The notes under the pieces are model-generated. The model had not been told where the DNA came from. It worked only from the letters and a program-made list of their open reading frames with translations, and made no database searches. The position numbers and the translations under genes are program-made. Of a stretch of DNA of 64,000 nt, positions 18,268 through 28,880 are shown one piece after another. The stretch is from positions 62,001 through 126,000 of the forward strand of contig NZ_FMZU01000019.1 in the NCBI RefSeq assembly GCF_900101545.1, given 5' to 3'. This stretch comes from Variovorax sp. CF079. GTDB taxonomy: Bacteria > Pseudomonadota > Gammaproteobacteria > Burkholderiales > Burkholderiaceae_C. Within the stretch, counting starts at the first letter, position 1. Each line of letters opens with the position of its first letter.

Positions 18268-19782
18268 GTGACCGAGTTCGAACTCAAGTTCCAGGTCGAC
18301 GCGCAGCAACGCGCCGCCGTCGAGGCGGCGGTCGCGCGCGGCCGTTCGCAGCGCACTCGCCTCCAAGCCCGCTATTTCGACACTGCCGACGGTGCGCTGG
18401 CCGCGCAGCGTCTCGTGCTGCGCGTGCGCAAGGAAGGCAAGAACTGGGTACAGACCGCCAAGGCCCCGGCCGATGGGCCCCTGCAGCGCCACGAGGACAA
18501 CGTCGAATTGAGCACCGAGCGCGCGAGCGAGGTGCCCCTTCCGCGCATCGAGCGCCATGAAGGCACGCCCGTCGGCGAGCTGATCGCGAAGGCCTTGCGA
18601 GCAGCCGGGCATGAACCGGCCGATGCCGTGCTGGTGCCGCTCTACCTCACCGACATCCGCCGCACCACGCGCGAAATGCGCACCGGCGATGCGCTGGTCG
18701 AGCTCGCTTTCGACCGCGGCGAAGTGCGCGCCGGCGAGCATTCGCACGCGGTGTGCGAACTCGAGATCGAGCTGAAGAGCGGCAGCCCACGGTCGATGCT
18801 GGAGCTCGCACGGCGCTGGCGCATGCGCTACGGCCTGTGGCTCGACACCGTCTCCAAATCGGCGCGCGGAGAGCGGCTGGCCAAGGGCATCGAATACGGC
18901 GAGCCGGTCAAGGCCGAAGCGCCGAAGCTGGGCGACGATCCGAGCGGTGTGCAGGTTTTTCGCGCGGTGCTGAACAGCTGCCTGGCGCAAATCCTGCCCA
19001 ATGCCAGCGAGGTCGCGGCCGGCAGCACCGATCCCGAGCACGTGCATCAACTGCGCGTCAGCATCCGGCGCCTGCGGACCGCGTTGCGCGAGATGGCCGA
19101 GCTCGCGCCTTCGATCGACCCGGCATGGGAGCCCGCGCTGGTGGACGCATTCCGCGCCCTGGGCCGCCAGCGCGATCGCGAGCACCTGCAGCAGACCGTG
19201 CAGCCGCAGATCGAAGCCGTCGGCGGGCCGCCGGTGGATTGGCACGAGGGCGCGTCGGAGGGTTCATCGCCGGCTCCGGCCGAGGTGGTGCGTTCGGCGG
19301 CCTTCCAGCTCGTGCTGATGAGCCTGATCGAGGCCTCGCTGCCCGAAGAAGAGCCCTCCGGCGAGCAGCTGGAACCAGGCGTTCCGGCCCGCAAGCCGCT
19401 GCGCGCTCGGCTGTCCAAGCTGCACCGGCAAGTGGTGCGCGATGGCCGGCGCTTCGACGCGCTGGAGGTCGAGGAACAGCATCGCGTGCGCAAGCGCCTC
19501 AAGCGGCTGCGCTACCTGGGCGAGTTCGTCGCGCCCTTGTTCGACCAGGGCGCAAAGCGCTATCTGAAGGAACTGCGCCCGGCGCAGGACGCGCTCGGCA
19601 CGCACAACGATGCCGCCATGGCCATCGCCGCCTACCGCGACGCGGCCCAGCGCGACGGGCGGGCATGGTTCGCGGTCGGCTGGCTGGCCGCGCGCCAGCC
19701 CGCAAGCGCGCTGAAATGCCGCGACGCGCTAGGCAAGATCGCGGACGTGCAACCGTTCTGGAAGAAGCGCTCGAAGCGCTGA
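18268..19782 (+). CDS. CYTH and CHAD domain protein (inorganic triphosphatase-like)
   Basis: This 504-residue protein starts with GTG. The N-terminal CYTH domain (about residues 1-200) shows the signature EFELKF (ExExK) and alternating charged strands (RLVLRVRKEGKNW, VCELEIELKSG), as in inorganic triphosphatases such as YgiF. The C-terminal CHAD domain (about 225-500) has the conserved helical His/Arg-rich pattern (HVHQLRVSIRRLRTALR; RVRKRLKRLRYLGEF). CHAD domains are known to bind polyphosphate. The gene follows a small protein by 10 bp and converges on the sugar operon with a 9-bp gap. Confidence 0.9.
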   Translation: MTEFELKFQVDAQQRAAVEAAVARGRSQRTRLQARYFDTADGALAAQRLVLRVRKEGKNWVQTAKAPADGPLQRHEDNVELSTERASEVPLPRIERHEGTPVGELIAKALRAAGHEPADAVLVPLYLTDIRRTTREMRTGDALVELAFDRGEVRAGEHSHAVCELEIELKSGSPRSMLELARRWRMRYGLWLDTVSKSARGERLAKGIEYGEPVKAEAPKLGDDPSGVQVFRAVLNSCLAQILPNASEVAAGSTDPEHVHQLRVSIRRLRTALREMAELAPSIDPAWEPALVDAFRALGRQRDREHLQQTVQPQIEAVGGPPVDWHEGASEGSSPAPAEVVRSAAFQLVLMSLIEASLPEEEPSGEQLEPGVPARKPLRARLSKLHRQVVRDGRRFDALEVEEQHRVRKRLKRLRYLGEFVAPLFDQGAKRYLKELRPAQDALGTHNDAAMAIAAYRDAAQRDGRAWFAVGWLAARQPASALKCRDALGKIADVQPFWKKRSKR

Positions 19783-19791
19783 CCCGCGCCC

Positions 19792-20721
19792 TCAGCGGCC
19801 CCAGCGCAGCACGAGCGGATCGAGGCGCCGCGCCGTCTCGATCAGGCCGGCGCGCGTGTCGGGGTGCATCGCCGGCAAGGGATGGCGCGGGGCCTCGCAG
19901 TTGATCACCCCGCCCTCCTTCATCAGCGCCTTGCAGGCGAGCAGGCCTGCCTGCCGATTCTCGTAGTTGATCAGCGGCAGCCATTGCTGGTAGCGCGCGA
20001 AGGCCGCCTCGCGGCGGCCGGCCAGGTGGTCCATGATGATCGGCCGCAAGCCGTCGGCGTAGGCGCCGCCCGTCATCGAGCCGGTGGCGCCGGCGTCGAG
20101 ATCGGGCATCAAGGTGATCGCTTCCTCGCCATCCCACGGACCTTCGATTGCGTCGCCGCCCAGGCGGATGAGTTCGCGCAGCTTCGATGCGGCGCCCGCG
20201 GTCTCGATCTTGAAGTAGGCGACGTGCTCGATCTCCGTCGCCATGCAGGCGAGAAAGGGCGCCGACAGCACGGTGCCGCTGGCCGGCGCGTCCTGGACCA
20301 TGATCGGGATGTCCACCGCGTCGGACAGCCGCGCATAGAAGTCGTAGATCTGCGACTCGGGCACGCGAAAGGTGGCGCCGTGGTAGGGCGGCATCACCAT
20401 CAGCATCGCGGCGCCCATGTCCTGCGCACGGCGGCTGCGCTCGGCGCAGACCTTGGTACTGAAATGGGTGGTGGTCACGATCACCGGCACGCGCCCGGCC
20501 ACATGTTCGAGGATGGTACGGGTCAGGAGCTCGCGCTCGTCGTCCGCGAGCACGAACTGCTCGGAAAAATTCGCCAGGATGCAGATGCCGTCCGAGCCCG
20601 ACTCGATCATGAAATCGATGCAGCGCTTCTGGCTAGCGAGGTCCAGCTCGCCCGTTTCGGTGAAGGTGGTGGGCGCTACCGGGAAGATGCCCTGGTAGCG
20701 GCGTTGCTTGGAAGTGGTCAT
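19792..20721 (-). CDS. L-2-keto-3-deoxyarabonate dehydratase (DHDPS family)
   Basis: This 309-residue (beta/alpha)8 aldolase-family enzyme is the last gene of the operon. The Schiff-base lysine is Lys171 in AYFKIET. The sequence strongly resembles the L-KDA dehydratase of the Azospirillum oxidative L-arabinose pathway as I remember it (CILANFSEQF, MPPYHGATFRVPE, IEGPWDGEEAITL). It would convert L-2-keto-3-deoxyarabonate to 2-oxoglutarate semialdehyde, the substrate of the dehydrogenase at the operon's head. ATG 20721 is chosen because the ORF upstream overlaps the preceding gene. A related 5-keto-4-deoxyglucarate dehydratase is the main alternative. Confidence 0.85.
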   Translation of the reverse strand: MTTSKQRRYQGIFPVAPTTFTETGELDLASQKRCIDFMIESGSDGICILANFSEQFVLADDERELLTRTILEHVAGRVPVIVTTTHFSTKVCAERSRRAQDMGAAMLMVMPPYHGATFRVPESQIYDFYARLSDAVDIPIMVQDAPASGTVLSAPFLACMATEIEHVAYFKIETAGAASKLRELIRLGGDAIEGPWDGEEAITLMPDLDAGATGSMTGGAYADGLRPIIMDHLAGRREAAFARYQQWLPLINYENRQAGLLACKALMKEGGVINCEAPRHPLPAMHPDTRAGLIETARRLDPLVLRWGR

Positions 20722-20743
20722 GCAGGCTCCAGATTTCAATGGA

Positions 20744-22480
20744 TCAATGCGAATGGCGCGGCACCGCGGCGCCGCGGCAGCCGACGAGGAAGTCGAAGTC
20801 GCAGCCCTCGTCCGCCTGCAGCACGTGCTCGACGTAAAGGCGCCGGTAGCCGCCGCCCTTCTCGGGCGCTTCCTGCACGGTGACGGCACGCAGGCGCTCG
20901 GCCAGCTCGGCATCGCTGATGTCCAGGTGCAGGCGGCCCTGCTCGCAGTCGAGCTCGATCCAGTCGCCGTCGCGCACGGCCGCCAGCGGGCCGCCGTCGG
21001 CGGCTTCCGGCGCCACGTGTAGCACCACGGTGCCGTAGGCGGTGCCGCTCATGCGCGCGTCGGAAATGCGCACCATGTCCTTGATGCCCTGGCGCAGCAA
21101 CTTGGGCGGCAGGCCCATGTTGCCGACCTCGGCCATGCCGGGATAGCCCTTGGGGCCGCAGTTTTTCATCACCAGTACGGAGCTCGCGTCCACCTCCAGC
21201 GCCTCGTCGACGATGCGTTCCTTGTAGTGCTCCAGGTTCTCGAACACCACGGCGCGGCCGCGGTGCTTGAGCAGTTCCGGCGAGGCGGCCGAAGGCTTCA
21301 GCACCGCGCCGCGCGGCGACAGGTTGCCGCGCAGGATGCAGATGCCGCCGTCTTCGACCAGCGGCCGATCGAGCGGGCGGATCACCTCGTCGTCGTAGCC
21401 GGGCGCATCGCGCACGTTCTCCCACAGCGACTTGCCGTTGACCGTGAGCGCATCGGGATGCGGCAGCAGGCCGTTCTCGCCGAGCCGGCGCAGCACGGCC
21501 GGCAGGCCGCCCGCGTAGTAGAACTCCTCCATCAGGAAACGGCCCGAGGGCATCAGGTCGACCAGCGTCGGCGTGCCGCGGCCGATGCGCGTCCAGTCCT
21601 CGAGTTCGAGCGGCACGCCGATCCGCCCTGCGATGGCTTTCAGATGGATCACGGCATTGGTCGAGCCGCCGATCGCCGCGTTGGTGCGGATCGCGTTCTC
21701 GAAGGCCTCGCGCGTGAGGATCTTCGACAGCGTCAGGCCTTCGCGTGCCATCTCGACCGCCCGCATGCCCGACATCTGCGCCAGCACATAGCGGCGCGCG
21801 TCGACCGCGGGGATGGCGGCGTTGTGCGGCAGCGAAGTGCCGAGCGCTTCGGCCATACAGGCCATCGTGGACGCCGTGCCCATGGTGTTGCAGGTGCCGG
21901 CGGAGCGCGACATGCCGGCCTCGGCCGACAGGAACTGGTGCACGTCGATCTCGCCGGCCTTCATCGCCTCGTGCAGCCGCCATACGGCCGTGCCGGATCC
22001 GATGTCGCGGCCTTCCAGCTTGCCGTTGAGCATCGGCCCGCCCGTGACCACGATCGCCGGGATGTCGCAGCTCGCCGCGCCCATCAGCAGCGCGGGCGTG
22101 GTCTTGTCGCAGCCGGTGAGCAGCACCACCGCATCGATCGGGTTGCCGCGGATCGCCTCCTCCACGTCCATGCTCGCGAGGTTGCGCGTGAGCATCGCGG
22201 TCGGGCGCAGGTTCGACTCGCCGTTGGAGAACACCGGGAACTCGACCGGAAATCCGCCCGCTTCCGACACGCCGCGTTTCACGTGCTCGGCGATCTTGCG
22301 GAAGTGCGCGTTGCAGGGCGTCAGCTCCGACCAGGTGTTGCAGATGCCGATGATCGGCCGGCCGTCGAACTCGTGGTCCGGGATGCCCTGGTTCTTCATC
22401 CAGCTTCGGTACATGAAGCCGTTCTTGTCGGCCGAACCGAACCATTCGGTCGAGCGCAGTTTCTTGGGGGTCTGGGGCAT
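20744..22480 (-). CDS. L-arabonate dehydratase (IlvD/Edd family)
   Basis: This 578-residue Fe-S dehydratase probably turns L-arabonate into L-2-keto-3-deoxyarabonate. Cluster ligands are Cys56 (SELTPCNAH), Cys124 (TGCDKTTP) and Cys197 (GTCNTMG). Lys126 next to Cys124 is the likely metal-binding lysine, and MSGTAYGT carries the catalytic Ser. The positions are shifted by about three from the Rhizobium L-arabonate dehydratase. Sugar-acid members of IlvD/Edd are hard to separate, so D-xylonate or D-fuconate dehydratase remains possible. The flanking L-KDA dehydratase, 22 bp downstream, favours arabonate. Confidence 0.88.
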   Translation of the reverse strand: MPQTPKKLRSTEWFGSADKNGFMYRSWMKNQGIPDHEFDGRPIIGICNTWSELTPCNAHFRKIAEHVKRGVSEAGGFPVEFPVFSNGESNLRPTAMLTRNLASMDVEEAIRGNPIDAVVLLTGCDKTTPALLMGAASCDIPAIVVTGGPMLNGKLEGRDIGSGTAVWRLHEAMKAGEIDVHQFLSAEAGMSRSAGTCNTMGTASTMACMAEALGTSLPHNAAIPAVDARRYVLAQMSGMRAVEMAREGLTLSKILTREAFENAIRTNAAIGGSTNAVIHLKAIAGRIGVPLELEDWTRIGRGTPTLVDLMPSGRFLMEEFYYAGGLPAVLRRLGENGLLPHPDALTVNGKSLWENVRDAPGYDDEVIRPLDRPLVEDGGICILRGNLSPRGAVLKPSAASPELLKHRGRAVVFENLEHYKERIVDEALEVDASSVLVMKNCGPKGYPGMAEVGNMGLPPKLLRQGIKDMVRISDARMSGTAYGTVVLHVAPEAADGGPLAAVRDGDWIELDCEQGRLHLDISDAELAERLRAVTVQEAPEKGGGYRRLYVEHVLQADEGCDFDFLVGCRGAAVPRHSH

Positions 22481-22496
22481 GCGGGGGCTTTCGGAA

Positions 22497-23519
22497 CTAG
22501 GGCCTGCGCGCGGCGAACAGGCGTTGCAGGAGACAGAAGACGAACAGGAGCGCGCCGACCACGATGCGCGTCCACCAGGAGCTCAGCGTGCCGTCGAAGG
22601 AGATGAGGGTCTGGATGATGCCCAGCATCAGCACGCCGAACAGCGTGCCGACGACGTAGCCGACGCCGCCGGTCAGCAGCGTGCCGCCGATCACCACCGC
22701 CGCGATGGCATCCAGCTCGAGCCCGACCGCGTGCAGACCGTAGCCTGACAGCATGTAGAAGGTGAACACCACGCCGGCCAGCGCCGAGCAGAAGCCCGAC
22801 AGCGTATAGACGCCGATCACCGTGGAGCGCACCGGCAGCCCCATCAGCAGGGCCGACTGCTCGTTGCCGCCGATCGCGTAGACGGTGCGGCCGAAGGGCG
22901 TGTAGTGCGCGACGAAGACCGCGAGCGCGACCACCGCCAGCGCGATCAGGGCGCTCGCCGAGATCGAGGCCTCGCCCCAGACCCGCATGCGCCACTGCGA
23001 CACCTCGGAGTAGAACGCGTTGGTGATGCTGATCGAGTCGATGCTGATCAGGTAGCAGAGGCCGCGTGCGAGGAACATGCCGGCCAGCGTCACGATGAAA
23101 GGCTGGAGCCGGAAGCGCTCGATCAGCAGGCCCATGCCGGCACCGAACAGCGTGCCCATGACAAGCACCAGCGGGATCACGAGGCCCGGGCTCCATCCAT
23201 GCTTCTCGACCAGCGAGGCCGAGACCATGGTGGTCAGCGCGATCACCGATCCCACCGACAGGTCGATGCCGCCCGACAGGATCACGAAGGTCATGCCGAC
23301 GGCGACGATGCACAGGAAGGCGTTGTCGATCAGCAGGTTCAGGAACACCTGCGGCGAGAAGAAGCCGTCGTAGAACACCGAGCCCAGCGTCGCCATCAGC
23401 ATGAAGAGCGAGATGGTCGCGGCCAGCGGCAGGTACTTGGGGTTCAGGCGCGTGCGCGGGGGCCTGGGCACCGCCGCAGGCGCAGCGGCTTCGGGCGGGC
23501 GCGAGACGATGGCGCTCAT
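22497..23519 (-). CDS. yjfF: Sugar ABC transporter permease (YjfF-like)
   Basis: This 340-residue inner-membrane protein has about nine to ten hydrophobic helices. It carries the BPD_transp_2 signature region GGIDLSVGSVIALT and the loop YAIGGNEQSALLMGLPV, typical of ribose/galactofuranose permeases. The start ATG (MSAIVSRPPE) overlaps the stop of the YtfT-like permease (ATGA). With the YtfT- and YtfR-like proteins it would form the core of a furanose-type sugar importer. The symbol rests on family resemblance and the two-permease layout, not on known substrate. Confidence 0.85.
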   Translation of the reverse strand: MSAIVSRPPEAAAPAAVPRPPRTRLNPKYLPLAATISLFMLMATLGSVFYDGFFSPQVFLNLLIDNAFLCIVAVGMTFVILSGGIDLSVGSVIALTTMVSASLVEKHGWSPGLVIPLVLVMGTLFGAGMGLLIERFRLQPFIVTLAGMFLARGLCYLISIDSISITNAFYSEVSQWRMRVWGEASISASALIALAVVALAVFVAHYTPFGRTVYAIGGNEQSALLMGLPVRSTVIGVYTLSGFCSALAGVVFTFYMLSGYGLHAVGLELDAIAAVVIGGTLLTGGVGYVVGTLFGVLMLGIIQTLISFDGTLSSWWTRIVVGALLFVFCLLQRLFAARRP

Positions 23520-24583
23520 GGCGCAACCTCGCCGCTCGGCGCGCGCCGCACCAGTTGCCGCATGCTGGCGCGGAATTCCGCCGACTGCAGCAGCATGACC
23601 GCGAACACCACCACCGCCTTCACCACCAGGTTGATCTCCGGCGGCACGCCCAGCGAATAGATGGCATAGGTCAGGGTCTGGATGATCAGCGCGCCGATCA
23701 CGCTGCCGACCAGGCTGAAGCGGCCGCCCGTGAGCGCGGTGCCGCCGAGCGTGACCGCCAGGATCGCGTCGAGCTCCAGCAGCTGGCCCGCGTTGTTGCC
23801 ATCGGCGCTCTTGACGTTGGAGCTGATCAGGAGCCCCGCGACACCCGCGCAGAAGCCGCAGAACATGTAGGCGCAGACGATGATGCGGCGGGCGCGCACG
23901 CCGGCCACGCGCGCCGCGCTCGGGTTGATGCCCACCGCCTGGATGAAGAGGCCCAGCGCGCTGCGCGTGATGCCGAAATAGACCACCGCCAGCACCAGCG
24001 CCGCGATGTACACCGAGAAGGGCAGCCCGAACAGGTAGCCGCTGCCGATGAAGAAGAAGGGGGCGTAGTAGATCGTGATGATCTGGCCACCCGTGATCAG
24101 CTGCGCGATGCCGCGCCCCGCCACCATGAGGATCAGCGTCGCGATGATCGGCTGCATGCCGACGCGCGCCACCAGGAGGCCGTTCCACAGCCCGCACGCC
24201 GCGGCCGCGCAGAGCGCCACGAGAATGGCCAGCCACATCGGGAAGCGGCTGACCTCCGCGGCGGCGCCGTTCGCGACCACCAGCGATCCGCCGATCAGCC
24301 AGGCCGCCAGCGCCGCTGCGATCGCCACGACCGCGCCGACCGAGATGTCGATGCCGCGCGTCGCGATCACCAGCGTCATGCCGAGCGACACCAGCACCAG
24401 CGGCGCCGCGCGGTTGAGGATGTCGATCAGGCTGCCGTAGAGATGGCCGTCGCGCCATTCCAGGTGCAGGAAGCTCGGATTGAAGGCCGCGTTGACGGCC
24501 AGCAGCAGAAGCAGTGTGACCACCGGCCATGCGAGGCGGTGACCGAACACCCACCTCAAGGATTCGGGAAACGATGCGCTCAT
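23516..24583 (-). CDS. ytfT: Sugar ABC transporter permease (YtfT-like)
   Basis: This 355-residue polytopic permease has GMTLVIATRGIDISVGAVVAIAAALAAW-type helices and the later YFGITRSALGLFIQAVG loop. GRGIAQLITGGQIITIYYAP marks it as YtfT-like rather than RbsC-like. It overlaps the ATPase gene upstream and the YjfF-like permease downstream by 4 bp each, so the three are made in a coupled series. It would pair with YjfF in a heterodimeric channel. Confidence 0.85.
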   Translation of the reverse strand: MSASFPESLRWVFGHRLAWPVVTLLLLLAVNAAFNPSFLHLEWRDGHLYGSLIDILNRAAPLVLVSLGMTLVIATRGIDISVGAVVAIAAALAAWLIGGSLVVANGAAAEVSRFPMWLAILVALCAAAACGLWNGLLVARVGMQPIIATLILMVAGRGIAQLITGGQIITIYYAPFFFIGSGYLFGLPFSVYIAALVLAVVYFGITRSALGLFIQAVGINPSAARVAGVRARRIIVCAYMFCGFCAGVAGLLISSNVKSADGNNAGQLLELDAILAVTLGGTALTGGRFSLVGSVIGALIIQTLTYAIYSLGVPPEINLVVKAVVVFAVMLLQSAEFRASMRQLVRRAPSGEVAP

Positions 24584-26109
24584 GATTCCGCCGCGATCAG
24601 TTCGTAGACCGCGTCCTCGCTGCTGCCCGCGGGCAGCTCGCCCACCTTGCGCCGCTCGCGCAGCACCGCGATGCGATGCGACACGCGCACCACCTCGTTC
24701 ATCTCGGAAGAGATGAACAGCACCGCCATCCCCTCGCCCGCGAGCCGCAGGATCTCGTCCATGATTTCTTGCTTGGCCGCGACGTCGATGCCGCGCGTCG
24801 GCTCGTCGAGGATCAAGAGGCGCGGCCGGGTCGCCAGCCAGCGCGCGAGCACCGCCTTCTGCTGGTTGCCGCCCGACAGCAGGCCGATCGGCGTGTCGAT
24901 GCTCGCGGTCTTGATGCCCAGCGCCTTGACGAAGCGCTCCGCCAGCGCCGTCTGCTCGGCGCGCGAGAGCGTGCGGCGCAGCCCCATCCGCGCCTGCAGC
25001 GCCAGCGCGATGTTCTCGCGCAGCGAGAGCTCGGCCACGATGCCGTCGGTCTTGCGCTCCTCGGGGCACAGCGCGAGCCCGTGCTTCACCGCATCGGCCG
25101 GGCTCGCCAGGTCGACGGCGACGCCATCCACGCGCAGGCGGCCGCAATCCGGCTTCGCCAGGCCGAACAGCAGCCGCGCCAGCTCGGTACGGCCGGCGCC
25201 CAGCAGGCCGGCCAGCCCCACCACCTCGCCCGCGCGCACGCTGAGGTCGACTGGCTGCAGCTGCCCGCGCTGGCCCAGGCCCTCGGCCTGCAGCACCGCG
25301 GGCGCGAACTCCTCGAGGGCGGGCAGCTCTGCATGGCCCGCTGCCTGCGCCGCGAACTCGCGCCCCACCATGGCGGAAATGAGCGCCTGCGGACCGAGCT
25401 CGCTCGCGCGCCACTCGCCCACCCAGCTGCCGTTGCGCAGCACGGTGATGCGGTCCGACACCGCATAGACCTGGTTCAGGAAATGCGTGATGAACAGGAT
25501 GGCCAGGCCCTCGCTGCGCAGCCGTCGCAGCACCGCGAACAGGCTCTTCACTTCCTCGTCGTCGAGGCTCGAGGTCGGCTCGTCGAGGATCAGCACGCGG
25601 GACGAGAGGCCGAGGGCGCGCGCGATCGCCACCATCTGCTGCACCGCCACCGAGTAGCTCGACAGCAGCTGCGAGACATCGATGTCCACATCCAGCCGCG
25701 CCAGCAGCGCACGCGCATCGCGGTTCACCTTCGCCCAGTCGATGCGAAAGCCCTGCGCCGCGCCGCAGCGCGGATAGCGCCCCGAGAACATGTTCTCGGC
25801 CACCGACAGGTTGGGGCAGAGATTGACTTCCTGGTAGACCGTGCTGATGCCCATGCGCTGTGCCTCGAGCGGCGAGCCCGGCCGGATCGGCTCCCCCGCG
25901 AGCCGCATCTCGCCGGCGTCGGCGGCATGCACGCCGGTCAGTACCTTGATGAGCGTCGACTTGCCCGCGCCGTTCTGCCCCATCAGCGCATGGATCTCGC
26001 CCGGCCGGAGCCGGAGCGCCACGCCGCGCAGCGCCGGCACGCCGTTGAACTGCTTGTCGATGCCGGTGAGCTCGAGCACCGGCATCTCGGACGATGCGGC
26101 GGGGTTCAT
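24580..26109 (-). CDS. ytfR: Sugar ABC transporter ATPase (YtfR-like), two nucleotide-binding domains
   Basis: This 509-residue tandem ATPase belongs to the CUT2 importer type. The first domain has Walker A GQNGAGKST (about residue 43) and Walker B VLILDEPTSSLDDEE. The second has a degenerate Walker A (GLLGAGRTEL), signature LLSGGNQQK and Walker B LLILDEPTRGIDVAAK. The start MNPAASSEMP is chosen at 26109, where it overlaps the gguB stop by 4 bp. It follows the gguAB genes rather than its own binding protein, so its partner (the YtfQ-like protein) lies about 3.9 kb upstream in the same operon. Confidence 0.87.
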   Translation of the reverse strand: MNPAASSEMPVLELTGIDKQFNGVPALRGVALRLRPGEIHALMGQNGAGKSTLIKVLTGVHAADAGEMRLAGEPIRPGSPLEAQRMGISTVYQEVNLCPNLSVAENMFSGRYPRCGAAQGFRIDWAKVNRDARALLARLDVDIDVSQLLSSYSVAVQQMVAIARALGLSSRVLILDEPTSSLDDEEVKSLFAVLRRLRSEGLAILFITHFLNQVYAVSDRITVLRNGSWVGEWRASELGPQALISAMVGREFAAQAAGHAELPALEEFAPAVLQAEGLGQRGQLQPVDLSVRAGEVVGLAGLLGAGRTELARLLFGLAKPDCGRLRVDGVAVDLASPADAVKHGLALCPEERKTDGIVAELSLRENIALALQARMGLRRTLSRAEQTALAERFVKALGIKTASIDTPIGLLSGGNQQKAVLARWLATRPRLLILDEPTRGIDVAAKQEIMDEILRLAGEGMAVLFISSEMNEVVRVSHRIAVLRERRKVGELPAGSSEDAVYELIAAES

Positions 26110-27300
26110 TTGTTCTTGTTGTAGACGTCCACGAACACCGCGGCCAGCAGCACCAGGCCCTTGATCACCTGCTGGTAGTCGATGCCGATGCCGAGGATCG
26201 ACATGCCGTTGTTCATCACGCCCATGACGAAGGCGCCGATGACCGCACCCATCACCTTGCCGACGCCGCCCGAGGCCGAAGCGCCGCCGATGAAGCAGGC
26301 CGCGATCACGTCGAGCTCGAAGCCGAGCCCCGCCTTCGGCGTGGCCGTGTTGAGCCGCGCCGCGAACACCAGCCCGGCCAGCGCCGCCAGCACGCCCATG
26401 TTGACGAAGGTCAGGAAGGCGAGCCGCTGCGTCTTGATGCCCGACAGCCGCGCCGCCTTTTCGTTGCCGCCCAGCGCGTAGATGCGGCGGCCGACCGTGG
26501 TGCGGCTGGTCACGAAGTCGTAGGCCACGATCAGCACGGCCATCACGATCAGCACATTCGGCAGGCCCTTGTAGGTCGCCAGCAGGTAGCTCAGCAGCAG
26601 GATGACGGCGGCGAAGAACAGGTTCTTGACCAGGAAGAAGGCGTAGGGCTCCTGCTCCATGCCGTGCTGCGCCAGCTTGGCGCGGCCGCGCAGCTTGAAG
26701 AACACCAGCGCCGCGGCGGCCAGCGCGCCTAGAACGAGCGAGCTGGTATGCAGGCCGCCGCCGCTCCCCAGGTCGGGCACGAAGCCCGAGCTCAGCTTCT
26801 GGAAGGTTTCGGGGAAAGGACCCACGGACTGCCCCGCGAGCAGCGCCAGTGTCAGCCCCTTGAAGACCAGCATGCCGGCCAGCGTGACGATGAAGGACGG
26901 GATGCGGAAGAAGGCCACGAACCAGCCCTGCGAGGCGCCGATCAGCCCTCCGGCGAGCAGGCAGACGATGAAGGTGGGCACGAAATGCCACTCGTACTCC
27001 ACCATCAGCACCGCGGCCAGCGCGCCGATGAAGCCGCACACCGAGCCGACCGACAGATCGATGTGGCCGGCCACGATCACCAGCAGCATGCCGAGCGCCA
27101 TGATCACGATGTAGCTGTTCTGCAGCAGCAGGTTGGTGAGGTTCAGCGGCCGCATCAGCGTGCCGTCGGTCAGCACCTGGAACAGCACCATGATCGCGAC
27201 CAGCGAGATCAGCATGCCGTATTCGCGCAGGTTGTTCTTGAGGAAGCCCGCGTACTCGGCGAGCGGCGCGACCGGCTGCGCCGGCGTGACGGTATCGACT

Positions 27301-27311
<11 letters not shown>
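26106..27311 (-). CDS. gguB: Multiple-sugar ABC transporter permease GguB
   Basis: This 401-residue inner-membrane permease is longer than RbsC-type permeases because of an extra region (about residues 160-235, including QKLSSGFVPDLGSGGG). That is typical of GguB/XylH-like permeases. Membrane helices include LVIVAGHIDLSVGSVCGFIG and the late VDVYNKNK terminus. Its start overlaps the gguA stop by 11 bp. It would form the channel for the ChvE-bound sugar (arabinose, galactose, xylose and similar). Confidence 0.9.
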
Positions 27312-28845
<1,534 letters not shown>

Positions 28846-28880
28846 CCTGTCTCCTTCGAACCTCCGCCCCACCATCGCGA

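Noticed and set aside
22497..24554. A 685-codon minus-strand frame joining the two YtfT/YjfF permease regions
   Set aside because: Its first half is an out-of-frame shadow of ytfT; the real permease starts at 23519 with a proper N-terminus and ATGA overlap.
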